From Variovorax paradoxus (GTDB lineage Bacteria > Pseudomonadota > Gammaproteobacteria > Burkholderiales > Burkholderiaceae_C), in assembly GCF_018614915.1 (NCBI RefSeq), contig NZ_JAGGNU010000034.1, forward strand, positions 62,001 through 126,000: a stretch of 64,000 nucleotides of DNA. The letters run 5' to 3'. This document shows positions 17,801 through 24,797 of the stretch, piece by piece. Every line of letters starts with the position of its first letter. Positions within the stretch are counted from its first letter, which is position 1. A program made the position numbers and the translations under genes. The notes below the pieces were generated by a model. The model ran no database searches, was not told where the DNA came from, and saw only the letters and a list, made by a program, of their open reading frames with translations.

Positions 17801-18646
17801 ACCGGCGAACAGGCGAGCACGCCGCTGGGTCAATCGATCGCGAAGCAGTCGAGCGCCCTGGTCGGCGTGGACCTGTCGGATGCCAAGGCGGTGGCGAATG
17901 CGCTGCAGGGCGCCGGCTTCGGCGCACAGGACGCCGACTTCATCGGCCAGCGCATCGCCGACACCCACGCCTCAGGATCGGCGCGTGCAGGCAACCGCTT
18001 CGAGGCCTACGGCAAGCTGCTCAACGAAACCTATGTGCGTGCGCCGGGCGGCTATGCGCAAGGCTTCTCTGCCGCCAGCAAGGCGGGCGATGCGGCGGTG
18101 CTCGGCCGCTTCATGGTGGCGCCCGATGCGGCGCACGCAGCGCCCGACGGTGCGCGTGCGCTGCGCTATGCGGCCGTGCCGATCAAGGGCGCCATCGCGA
18201 TGCTCGACGTGGCGGCCGGTCCGCTGGCCCTCTACTTCGGCGCCACGCACATCAAGGAAGGCCTGGACCAGGGCAACAACGGCTACATTGCCGCCGGCAC
18301 GGCCGAAGTGCTGGGCGCGGCCGCCATCACGGCCGGCGGGCTGGCCGAGCTGGGCATTCTGGCCAGCGCCGCGGCGGGGCCGTTGTTCATCGTCGGCCTG
18401 GGCCTGACGGCGGTCGGCTTCGCGATCTACGAGCTGTCCAAGCCTTCGGAGATCGAGCAGAACACCAAGTCCTTGCAGGACTACTTCCGCAACCTCGAGG
18501 ACGCCGGCCCCGGTGTGCTCGAAGGCGACTGGGAGAAGCAGGTCAAGGAGTGGTCCGATGCCAACCAGACCGGCAGCCCGCTCATCCTCGCGCCCGGTCC
18601 GCTGGACGGTCGACCGCGCGAACCTGCCGCGAACGGCGTGGCCTGA
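14834..18646 (+). CDS. Large T3SS-linked protein, candidate translocator/effector
   Basis: This 1270-residue protein follows sctU by 51 bases on the same strand. AGGAG at 14821-14825 decides the ATG at 14834. Visible regions: a highly charged Ala/Glu/Arg/Lys coiled coil (about 23-115); a LysM-like segment (about 165-200: GQVRPGEGLDQFARRNGM, then LNPQF); a Pro-rich linker; a long Ala/Asp/Lys-rich middle. Two related units (GVDLTDKAAVQKAL near 920, GVDLSDAKAVANAL near 1011) are offset by about 91 residues. A strongly hydrophobic, Ala/Gly-rich region (about 1114-1202) precedes the polar tail. It lacks a Sec signal peptide. Size and C-terminal hydrophobic region recall HrpK- or HrpF/NopX-type translocators. 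It is the only candidate secreted protein in the cluster. It ends one base before the convergent AraC gene. Confidence 0.6.
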   Translation: MSAPVAGGRVLTQSPNDAAAALRAIEDAARRAAEEARRQAEEARRKAEEARKQAEAARKAADDAAAKAKASGTQPDKDEAARLEGTAKDKEQSAAKLQAKAVLKEKEQALAQSKYIDATQGRAPGSPSQTTRDAQTQVTQARASVDFYEKPAEPVLTKPIDAGEFGQVRPGEGLDQFARRNGMTRPQFLALNPQFDKSTANYDPGSPPVAEGKRDLDGLENNEWLRVAPDELEQPAVPKPPAPALPTAEDVGGLRVDGLTLHESTMAALMKQYGDAPEGSDERRFAMLVRAQGAIDGGVQLSDDDYRKNMPASVVTDGVIDKDKVAAGLKELTAKPGFSKKFASDYQKELDKQFPKYFPNGAAPADKRDALWAGLTHGEGSSFPAYGQGSRTSTSYPLLGAPLYTNGNGLPYTPADRARGNSLIATTQVPGLPPLPGAGPSTSSPFLADKAGPWLANVQKTVPGSQAVVDPLTKDLSLEVVEELKKQAGQGGQAPVFGGLYGASGNVSISKLDAKLAADHPDLTPQQRADVIEQGYELLGISDRQAKAYTAAAAPYLEVRNVKLDARDQYNANYTQHPPQYLTLRKDAPQSAVDAWKALQNTTAMRGSLDPSVSLVTAPGTAPAKPNPALDALGSDDLKKAVDGTLDGKFTRQSVAQQYADYMTSPEYTKYLDSLSPEARSTEVQKGLLNIQAFDAELATKTADKIGNRIFEQTYAGVRPSQTDDAAGQAATYATVTLLRWSFRGTGQIVGSSKENWQAAGELFKLMKKVDAQGGDAGNVQEVENEINRQQNAGEISADDAKSRLQWVRDINDHGGWASAAGLVNVFVANHKFDDPVFRQKLQDGDMNAWMQVVTHVDIGLSYGEHYLKMGALAESKVFKSSHLADAVGLKYKGSFGQVINQAKTSFRPTMGEMSDALKGVDLTDKAAVQKALTDNMDPTRKVFKAVKYDSAGIAEKIATEASGMKLTPAEIDALKTNADARLGFLSMSTGEQASTPLGQSIAKQSSALVGVDLSDAKAVANALQGAGFGAQDADFIGQRIADTHASGSARAGNRFEAYGKLLNETYVRAPGGYAQGFSAASKAGDAAVLGRFMVAPDAAHAAPDGARALRYAAVPIKGAIAMLDVAAGPLALYFGATHIKEGLDQGNNGYIAAGTAEVLGAAAITAGGLAELGILASAAAGPLFIVGLGLTAVGFAIYELSKPSEIEQNTKSLQDYFRNLEDAGPGVLEGDWEKQVKEWSDANQTGSPLILAPGPLDGRPREPAANGVA

Positions 18647-18647
18647 T

Positions 18648-19547
18648 TCACTCGACGATGCCGTTGCGGGCCGATGGCGGCTGCAGGGCATCGAGCACCG
18701 AAAGCCTGCGGTACTCGCCGGGCAGCACCGCGTAGGTGCTGAGGAAGGTCTTGTGCAGATGGCTCTGGTCGGTGAAACCGGCGGCATGCGCCGCATAGGT
18801 CACGCGTGCGCCGCCGGCGATGAGGTCGCGCGCGTATTCGACGCGGTGGCCCACCAGCAGTTCGTGCGGCGTGAATCCCAGGATGCTCTTGAAGCGGCGC
18901 TGGAGATGCACCGGGTGCCAGCCCACCGCCTTGGCCAAGGCGTCCAGCGTGAGGCGCTGGCGAAAGCCTTTGGCAATCAGCTCATAGAGCCGATCCACGC
19001 GTTCGTCGCCGCTGTCGATCGTCACCGCGTAGTCGCGCGCGTGCCTGCGGGCTGCGGCGGCTTGCAACGGAATCCATTGCGCCAGGCGCTGGCGCAGCAG
19101 CGCGCGGCCGGCTGCACCGACGTCCTCGTTGCCGGAGCGCGCCGCTTCGTACAGCAGCCGATGGCATTCGATGAACTCGCGCGCCGAGTCGGCGTCCGCA
19201 AGGATCGATACCGCCGCATCGTCTTCCTCCCGTGCCGGTCGCACGATGTCGTCCACGGGATTCACGTAGCGCGCGACGGCGAAGCTGCAATACATGGCGT
19301 CTTCGCGCCAAGGCGCGCAGAGCGCCTGCACCGAGTGCCACACGTGCGGCCCGATGCGCAGCAGGGCGCCCGGCGGCACGAGCGTGATGCCGGCGATGGT
19401 TCGCACGCGCAGCTCCGTGTCCGACACCGAGAGCGTGAAGCCGCCGTGCCTGTGCGGCCGGATCTCGCGCTGCAGGAATCGGTTGGCGGTGAATTGAAGA
19501 CCTGCCAGGTCCACATCGCGCCAGTAGGAGGAAGCAAGGAGTTCCAT
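18648..19547 (-). CDS. AraC-family transcriptional regulator
   Basis: A 299-residue protein with an N-terminal cupin-like sensor domain (IRPHRHGGFTLSV, VPPGALLRIGPHVWHSV) and two C-terminal helix-turn-helix units (LTLDALAKAVGWHPVHLQRRFKS and VTYAAHAAGFTDQSHLHKTF). The ATG at 19547 gives a normal N-terminus; the frame continues 44 codons further upstream but reads through the shared promoter region. It is convergent with the large T3SS-linked gene (one base apart, no terminator seen) and divergent from the LuxR gene. It could control the T3SS or the neighbouring exporter; neither is shown. Confidence 0.88.
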   Translation of the reverse strand: MELLASSYWRDVDLAGLQFTANRFLQREIRPHRHGGFTLSVSDTELRVRTIAGITLVPPGALLRIGPHVWHSVQALCAPWREDAMYCSFAVARYVNPVDDIVRPAREEDDAAVSILADADSAREFIECHRLLYEAARSGNEDVGAAGRALLRQRLAQWIPLQAAAARRHARDYAVTIDSGDERVDRLYELIAKGFRQRLTLDALAKAVGWHPVHLQRRFKSILGFTPHELLVGHRVEYARDLIAGGARVTYAAHAAGFTDQSHLHKTFLSTYAVLPGEYRRLSVLDALQPPSARNGIVE

Positions 19548-19549
19548 CG

Positions 19550-19617
19550 AAGGCCATGAATTTACTGCATGGGTCGATACGCACGTTAAGAATCTACAAG
19601 GCGATGCAGATGGCCTT
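19550..19617. repeat. Split inverted repeat in the AraC-LuxR divergent region
   Basis: AAGGCCAT (19550-19557) and CTGCAT (19565-19570) reappear inverted as ATGCAG (19604-19609) and ATGGCCTT (19610-19617). Both words recur in the opposite order, but the inner spacing is 7 bases on the left and 0 on the right. It starts three bases upstream of the AraC start codon, so it could be an operator for one of the divergent regulators. The pairing could also be chance. Confidence 0.25.
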
Positions 19618-19772
19618 TGGTAACTTGGCACTCGAAACGCGGCACTGCCGCACCCTCGAGCTGGGATGCATGAAGGCAAGAGAACTGTTTTCTTATTGCC
19701 GGGCGCTTCGAGGGTGTGGGCTGATGCTTATGGCGTATCAATCCGGCCCTTCAAATTCATTGGATTCCCAGC

Positions 19773-20714
19773 ATGCTGCTGTCTTCATTGTTGCAACGCG
19801 CCGCCTCGCTGTCAGACGCGCAGGTCTTCGCATCGGCGCCGGCCTTGAACCACGGCGACTTGCACAGTGGCCCGCCGCCGCAGCTCTATTCGGAGGCTCA
19901 GCTGTCCCTGCCGGAAACGACGGGGCGCCATGGTGACGCGGCGGGCATCGTCGGCGACCTGCTCGGCGCCGGCAGCGTCGAGGCGCGCAGCCGCCTGGTG
20001 CGCGGCATGCTGCATGCGATCGGCTTCGAGTGGCTAGGCTACGGCACGGTCTCCTACCTGCGCGGGCAGGCGTGGCCCTTGAGTTTCTTCACGAGCTATG
20101 CGCACCAGGACTGGGTGCAGCGTTATTTTTTGCAGCGCCACTACGAGGTCGACACGCGGCACCAGGATGCGCCGGCTTCCAGCCTGCCGCTGCTGTGGGA
20201 CGTGGGTCAGCTGGAGGCCTCGCTCGCGGGGCCGGATCCGACGGGACGGCGGCGCCGCTTTCTCGACGATTTCCGCGCCAGCGGAATCAGGAGCGGACTG
20301 TTCTTCCGCCTGGCTTCGCCCACGCAGGTGAACGAGCACACGGTGATCAGCCTCTTGTCCAGCGCGCCGAGCCGCGGTTGGATCACGGACAGCGTGGTCG
20401 GCCAGTCGCTGATGCTGAGCCTCAGCGTGCACGAATACCTGTCGCGCCACGCGCGCGTGCCGGCCGCGCCGGCGGCGGCGCGGGCCGAGATGTCGGGCAT
20501 GTCCACCACGCAGCAATACATCCTGGAGCACCTGCTGCAGGGCCGCAGCGACAAGGAGATCGCCTACCGGCTGCACCTGTCGGCGCACACGGTGGACTAT
20601 CACATGCGGCAGCTGCGGAGGCGCTTCGCTGCGCGCAACCGGGTTCAGTTGGTGAACGCCGCGACGCAGTCGCAGTACGGCGACAGCAACTTCGGCGCGA
20701 TCCACCAGGCTTAG
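19773..20714 (+). CDS. LuxR-family regulator with autoinducer-binding-like domain (LuxR solo)
   Basis: This 313-residue protein has an N-terminal region (about 60-215) resembling the autoinducer-binding domain: aromatic residues in the pattern FEWLGYGTVSY, WPLSFFTSY, DWVQRYF and a LLWDV segment. A C-terminal LuxR helix-turn-helix follows (about 250-300: TTQQYILEHLLQGRSDKEIA, then HTVDYHMRQLRRRF). No luxI-type synthase is present in the window, so it is a solo. Its TAG overlaps the opposite-strand TAA of the aldo/keto reductase by two bases. Confidence 0.85.
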   Translation: MLLSSLLQRAASLSDAQVFASAPALNHGDLHSGPPPQLYSEAQLSLPETTGRHGDAAGIVGDLLGAGSVEARSRLVRGMLHAIGFEWLGYGTVSYLRGQAWPLSFFTSYAHQDWVQRYFLQRHYEVDTRHQDAPASSLPLLWDVGQLEASLAGPDPTGRRRRFLDDFRASGIRSGLFFRLASPTQVNEHTVISLLSSAPSRGWITDSVVGQSLMLSLSVHEYLSRHARVPAAPAAARAEMSGMSTTQQYILEHLLQGRSDKEIAYRLHLSAHTVDYHMRQLRRRFAARNRVQLVNAATQSQYGDSNFGAIHQA

Positions 20715-21742
20715 ACGGCCACCGGACTGCGCTCGGCGAACTGCCCGTTCCAGTAGGGGTAGTAAGGGTAAGGTGGCGTGACGGCACTCGCTGCATCGAG
20801 CCGCGCGACCTGTTCGTCGGTCAATTGCCAGCCGAGCGCGCCGAGGTTCTGCCTGAGCTGAATCTCGTCGCGCGCGCCGATCAGCACGCTCGCGACGGTG
20901 GGTCGCTGCAGCAGCCAGTTGAGCGCGCTCTGCGGCAGGGTCTTGCCGGTTTCCTCGGCCACCTGGTCCATCGCGTCGACCACGCGGTACAGCCGCTCTT
21001 CCTCGACCGGCGGCGCGAAGCCGGCGGTCTCATGCAACCGGCTGCCCGCGGGCAGCGGCTGGCCGCGCCGGACCTTGCCGGTCAGGCGGCCCCAGCCGAG
21101 CGGGCTCCAGACGATCGCGCCCACGCCCTGGTCGATGCCCAGCGGCATCAGCTCCCATTCGTAGTCGCGTCCTACCAGCGAGTAGTAAGTCTGGTTCGCG
21201 ACATAGCGCGAAAGGCCCAGCCGGTCCGACGCGGCCAGCGACTTCATCAGCTGCCAGCCCGAGAAGTTGGAGACGCCGATCAAGCGGACCTTGCCAGCGC
21301 GCACCAGGTCGTCGAGCGTGCCGAGCACCTGCTCGACCGGCGTCATGGCGTCGAAGGCATGGAGCTGCAGCAGGTCGATGTAGTCGGTGCCCAGGCGCCT
21401 GAGCGCTGCCTCCGTGGCCGTGACCAGGTGATGGCGCGAGGAGCCGACATCGTTCGGCCCGTCGCCTGCGCGCAGCGAGAGCTTAGTCGAGAGGATCACC
21501 TTGTCGCGCCGGCCCTTTACCGCTCGCCCGAGGATCGATTCGGAGGCGCCGCTCGAATACACGTCGGCGGTGTCGAAGAGACTGACGCCGGCCTCGAGGC
21601 AGATGTCGACGATGCGGCGTGCGCCGTCGACGTCGGTGTTGCCCCAGGCGCTGAAGAGCGGGCCCTGGCCGCCGAAGGTGCCGGCGCCGAAGCCGAGGGC
21701 CGGCACCTTGAAGCCGGAGTTGCCGAGATAGCGGTGTTCCAT
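20711..21742 (-). CDS. Aldo/keto reductase
   Basis: This 343-residue NADPH-dependent oxidoreductase belongs to the large AKR family (YajO/potassium-channel-beta-like group). The (beta/alpha)8 fold is indicated by GFGAGTFGG near the N-terminus, the catalytic region FDTADVYSSGASE with the Tyr, DYIDLLQLHAFD, IGVSNFSGWQL, and the C-terminal cofactor segment SVLIGARDEIQL. The substrate cannot be read from sequence. It lies 26 bases downstream of an MFS exporter on the same strand, so the two probably form an operon. Confidence 0.92.
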   Translation of the reverse strand: MEHRYLGNSGFKVPALGFGAGTFGGQGPLFSAWGNTDVDGARRIVDICLEAGVSLFDTADVYSSGASESILGRAVKGRRDKVILSTKLSLRAGDGPNDVGSSRHHLVTATEAALRRLGTDYIDLLQLHAFDAMTPVEQVLGTLDDLVRAGKVRLIGVSNFSGWQLMKSLAASDRLGLSRYVANQTYYSLVGRDYEWELMPLGIDQGVGAIVWSPLGWGRLTGKVRRGQPLPAGSRLHETAGFAPPVEEERLYRVVDAMDQVAEETGKTLPQSALNWLLQRPTVASVLIGARDEIQLRQNLGALGWQLTDEQVARLDAASAVTPPYPYYPYWNGQFAERSPVAV

Positions 21743-21768
21743 GTGAGTCCTTTGATGTCGAAGAGTTT

Positions 21769-22956
21769 TCAGGTGCGCGCGGGTGCGCAGTCCAGCGGCG
21801 GCTCGCGCCGGTCGAGCGCACGGCTCCAGAGCGCGATCGCGAGGCCTGCCAGCGTGAGCAGCGCGGCGACCCAGCCGAGCGCGCCGAGCCCTGGGCCGCG
21901 TTCGATCACGGCGCCGCCGACCCAGGCGCCGAGCGCGTTGCCCAGGTTGAAGGCCGCGATGTTGAGGCTGGACGCCAGGTTCTGTCCGGCGCCGGCCGCC
22001 TTCTCGAGCACGCGCAGCTGCAGCGGCGCGACCGTGGCGAAGGAGGCGATGCCGAGCAGGCCGACGAAGAGCGCCGCCGTCACGCCCGAATGGAGCGCCG
22101 GCTGCATCACGGCCAGCACCACGGCGAGCGCCACCAGCGTGCCCAGCACGGCCGGCATCAGCGCGCGGTCGGCCAGCTTGCCGCCGAGGATGTTGCCCAC
22201 CGCGAGGCCGCCGCCGAAGAGCAGCAGGATCGGCGACACCGCGCCCTCCGACAGACCGGTGATGCGGGTCAAGAGCGGCTGGATGTAGGTGAACACCGCG
22301 AACACGCCGGCAAAGCCGAGCACCGTCATCGCAAGCCCGAGCAGCACCTGGGGCCGGGCCAGCACCGCGAGCTCGTCGGCGAGCGAGGCGGGCGCCTGCT
22401 TGTCGCCGCTGCGGTCGCGCGGCACGAAGACCGCGAGCACCGCGAGCGCGAAGACACCGATCAGCGCCACGGCCCAGAAGGTCGAGCGCCAGCCGAAGTG
22501 CAGGCCCAGCCAGGCGCCGGCGGGTACGCCGAGCATGGTCGCCGCCGTGAGGCCGGTGAACATGATCGCGATCGCCGAGGCGCGCTTCTCGGGCGCGACC
22601 AGCCCGGTGGCGACGACCGAGCCAACGCCGAAGAAGGTGCCGTGCGCCAGCGAGGTGACGACGCGTGCGGCCATCAGCATCTCGTAGCTGGGTGCCAGCG
22701 CACAGGCGATGTTGCCGAGCGTGAAGATCGCCATCAGCGCGAGCAGCACGGTCTTGCGCGGCACCCGGCGGGTGGCGATGGTGAGCAGCGGCGCGCCGAC
22801 CGCGACCCCGAGCGCATAGCCCGAGATCAACAGGCCGGCGGCCGCGATGGAGACATGAAGATCCGCCGAAACCTGCAGCAGCAGGCCCATGATGACGAAT
22901 TCGGTGGTGCCTATTCCGAAGGCACCGGCGGTGAGGGCGAGGAGGGCGATGGGCAT
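21769..22956 (-). CDS. MFS transporter, 12-helix DHA1 (AraJ-like) family
   Basis: This 395-residue inner-membrane protein has about 12 membrane segments. It has the typical AraJ/YdhP-type N-terminus (LLALTAGAFGIGTTEFVIMGLL), the loop 2-3 region RRVPRKTVLL, and motif C around GLTAATMLGVPAGAWLG. Such proteins export sugars, drugs or metabolites by proton antiport; the substrate is unknown. First gene of a likely two-gene unit with the aldo/keto reductase. The 150 bases upstream hold no gene and probably contain its promoter back to back with that of the toxin-antitoxin pair. Confidence 0.9.
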   Translation of the reverse strand: MPIALLALTAGAFGIGTTEFVIMGLLLQVSADLHVSIAAAGLLISGYALGVAVGAPLLTIATRRVPRKTVLLALMAIFTLGNIACALAPSYEMLMAARVVTSLAHGTFFGVGSVVATGLVAPEKRASAIAIMFTGLTAATMLGVPAGAWLGLHFGWRSTFWAVALIGVFALAVLAVFVPRDRSGDKQAPASLADELAVLARPQVLLGLAMTVLGFAGVFAVFTYIQPLLTRITGLSEGAVSPILLLFGGGLAVGNILGGKLADRALMPAVLGTLVALAVVLAVMQPALHSGVTAALFVGLLGIASFATVAPLQLRVLEKAAGAGQNLASSLNIAAFNLGNALGAWVGGAVIERGPGLGALGWVAALLTLAGLAIALWSRALDRREPPLDCAPART

Positions 22957-23050
22957 GATGCCCTGTACTGTGGAGGCGCCGCTCCGCGTTGACTAGGACC
23001 CCGGCCGGACAAGCATTGGTGAGTTCAAGTCAAGAATGACCGCGGCGACG

Positions 23051-23079
23051 ATGACGATTCCCGATTGCCGGACTAGAAT
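23051..23079 (+). promoter_or_regulatory. Sigma-70-type promoter for the toxin-antitoxin pair
   Basis: A -35 like ATGACG (23051-23056, 4/6) and a -10 TAGAAT (23074-23079, 5/6) are separated by exactly 17 bases and lie 28 bases before the antitoxin start. The last base of the -10 is the first base of the palindrome at 23079-23093, an arrangement expected for autorepression. Confidence 0.5.
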
Positions 23080-23093
23080 GTACAGTCCGTACA
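23079..23093. promoter_or_regulatory. Palindromic operator candidate of the toxin-antitoxin operon
   Basis: TGTAC and GTACA flank a 5-base centre (AGTCC). The palindrome begins on the last base of the -10 hexamer and covers the expected transcription start, ending 13 bases before the antitoxin ATG. Phd/YefM antitoxins bind such short palindromes, so autoregulation is likely but inferred. Confidence 0.5.
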
Positions 23094-23106
23094 GAAGAGG
23101 TTCGCC

Positions 23107-23355
23107 ATGCCACTACATACCATCGGGCTCGAACAGGGCCGCAATACGCTGCCGGAGCTCGCCTCGCGCGCGCACTCCGGGGAGCCGAGCCTGCTCACGC
23201 GACACGGCAAGCCCTACGCGGCAATCGTTTCGCCCGACGTGCTGATGAAGGGGCGACCGCGACCGCGTTTCCTCAATTTGCGCGGTACCGGCAAGGGACT
23301 CTGGGGAAAATCTCCTGCCAAAGCGATCGACCACATGCGCAACGAGTGGCATTGA
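23107..23355 (+). CDS. Phd/YefM-type antitoxin
   Basis: This 82-residue protein has the Phd fold pattern: short N-terminal strand, RNTLPELASRAHSGEPSLLTRHGKPYAAIVS as helix-strand core (noted in outline), and a basic, disordered toxin-binding C-terminus. It should bind the operator just upstream and neutralise the PIN toxin encoded one base downstream. AGAGG lies a few bases before the ATG. It is an isolated stress or maintenance module between unrelated genes and may mark a region of insertion. Confidence 0.85.
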   Translation: MPLHTIGLEQGRNTLPELASRAHSGEPSLLTRHGKPYAAIVSPDVLMKGRPRPRFLNLRGTGKGLWGKSPAKAIDHMRNEWH

Positions 23356-23356
23356 G

Positions 23357-23857
23357 ATGGCAGCTACGCCGGGGAAGAAGGCGGCACGCAAGCCGTCCGG
23401 ACTTGGGAAGACTGGCTCGACTGCGGCCTTGCTATGGGGCGGCTTGCGAGGCGGCGATCTCGTGGTCGTCGATTCGGCTCCGCTGATCTATCTCCTCGAC
23501 GATCACCCCGTCTTTGCGCCGATGTTCGAGGGCTTGTTCGAACTGCAGGCGCAAGGTCTGGTTCAGATCGCGATCTCAACCATTGCGATGGCTGAAGTGC
23601 TCGCTGGCCCATTCAGGCACGGGCAAGACGTGCTCGCCAAGCGGTACGAAAAAGCATTGGCCGGCTTCGACGTGGTGCCCGTTTCGCAGGAGATCGCCGT
23701 AACCGCCGCGCGCATTCGCGCCGGCACGGGGTTGCGGCTGCCCGATGCCTTGCAGGCTGCCACTGCGTTGGAGGTCGGGGCCGTCGCGCTGGTGACGCAT
23801 GATCGGGATTTTTCGCGGCTGGCGGACCTCCGTGTCCTGCTCGGCGATACCGCCTAG
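23357..23857 (+). CDS. PIN-domain toxin (VapC-like) with N-terminal extension
   Basis: This 166-residue protein is a PIN-domain ribonuclease. The acidic Mg-binding residues are visible at Asp39 (VVVDSAPLIYLL), Glu80 (AMAEVLAG), Asp130 (LRLPDALQ) and Asp149 (THDRDF). The PIN domain starts near residue 34. It is preceded by a Lys/Ala/Gly-rich extension (AATPGKKAARKPSGLGKTG) not typical of VapC; an internal start is possible, but the ATG at 23357 directly after the antitoxin stop fits coupling. Likely cleaves RNA (tRNA or mRNA) when the antitoxin is lost. Confidence 0.85.
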   Translation: MAATPGKKAARKPSGLGKTGSTAALLWGGLRGGDLVVVDSAPLIYLLDDHPVFAPMFEGLFELQAQGLVQIAISTIAMAEVLAGPFRHGQDVLAKRYEKALAGFDVVPVSQEIAVTAARIRAGTGLRLPDALQAATALEVGAVALVTHDRDFSRLADLRVLLGDTA

Positions 23858-23876
23858 AAAAAGTACACATCGCGAT

Positions 23877-24797
23877 ATGCCCCGCATCGAGGTGAACCGC
23901 TCCGGCGAGATGGAGGCCTTCGTCCAGGTGGTCGACCGCGGCAGCTTCTCGGCCGGCGCGCGCGTGCTGGGCATGACGCCCTCGGCCGTCAGCAAGCTGG
24001 TCGCGCGGCTGGAGGCGCGGCTGGCGACGCAGCTGGTGCACCGCTCCACGCGCAAGCTGCAGCTCACGCCCGAGGGCCAGAACTTCTATGAGCGCAGCGT
24101 GCGCGTGCTGGCCGACATGGACGAGGCCGAGCGCTGCGCCGCGGCCGGTGCGGCGCCGCGCGGGCGGGTGCGGATCAACGCGAGCATCTCCTTCGGCCAC
24201 CGCCTGCTGATGCCGCTGGTGCCGCGCTTTCTCGAGCTGCATCCGCAGGTGACGCTGGACATCGCGCTGACCGACCGCGTGGTCGACTTGATGGACGAGC
24301 GCACCGACATCGCGATCCGCTGGGGCCCGCTGCCGTCTTCCGACCTGGTGGCGCGGCATCTCTTCGATACGGGGCAGGCCATCGTCGCCTCGCCCGCCTA
24401 CCTGGAACGCTACGGCACGCCGCGCACGCCCGAGGAGCTGGAGGCGCACAACCGCATCGGCTCCAGCTACCGCCGCAGCGCGCCCGACTGGCCGCTCGCG
24501 GTCGACGGGCGCCCGGTCGATGTGCCGGTGGTCGGCTCGGTGCGCGCCGGCGACGGCGAGACCTTGCGCCGGCTGGTGCTGGAAGGCGTCGGGCTCGGCC
24601 GGCTGTCGCTCTACCATATCCAGCCCGACATCGAAGCGCGCCGCCTGGTGCCGGTGCTGGAGGAATTCAATCCGCGCGACATGACGCCGGTCCATGCGGT
24701 CTACCTCGGCAAGGCGGGGCGCCTGCCGACGCGCGTGCGTGCGCTGCTCGACTACCTGTCGGCCCGGCTCGCCGACAATAGTTGGTCACGACCATGA
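23877..24797 (+). CDS. LysR-family regulator coupled to the pqi operon
   Basis: This 306-residue protein has an N-terminal winged HTH (residues 9-68: FVQVVDRGSFSAGARVLGMTPSAVSKLVARLE in outline) and a C-terminal LysR substrate-binding domain (from about 95: GRVRINASISFGHRLLMPLV). The ATG at 23877 is chosen because it yields the standard LysR N-terminus. Its TGA overlaps the pqiA ATG (ATGA at 24794-24797). LysR genes are usually divergent from their targets; here the regulator is the first gene of the operon, which suggests it governs, and is co-expressed with, pqiA-C. Confidence 0.9.
   Translation: MPRIEVNRSGEMEAFVQVVDRGSFSAGARVLGMTPSAVSKLVARLEARLATQLVHRSTRKLQLTPEGQNFYERSVRVLADMDEAERCAAAGAAPRGRVRINASISFGHRLLMPLVPRFLELHPQVTLDIALTDRVVDLMDERTDIAIRWGPLPSSDLVARHLFDTGQAIVASPAYLERYGTPRTPEELEAHNRIGSSYRRSAPDWPLAVDGRPVDVPVVGSVRAGDGETLRRLVLEGVGLGRLSLYHIQPDIEARRLVPVLEEFNPRDMTPVHAVYLGKAGRLPTRVRALLDYLSARLADNSWSRP

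Noticed and set aside
19773..20714. A complete quorum-sensing pair
   Set aside because: No luxI-type synthase is encoded on either side, so only a LuxR solo is claimed.
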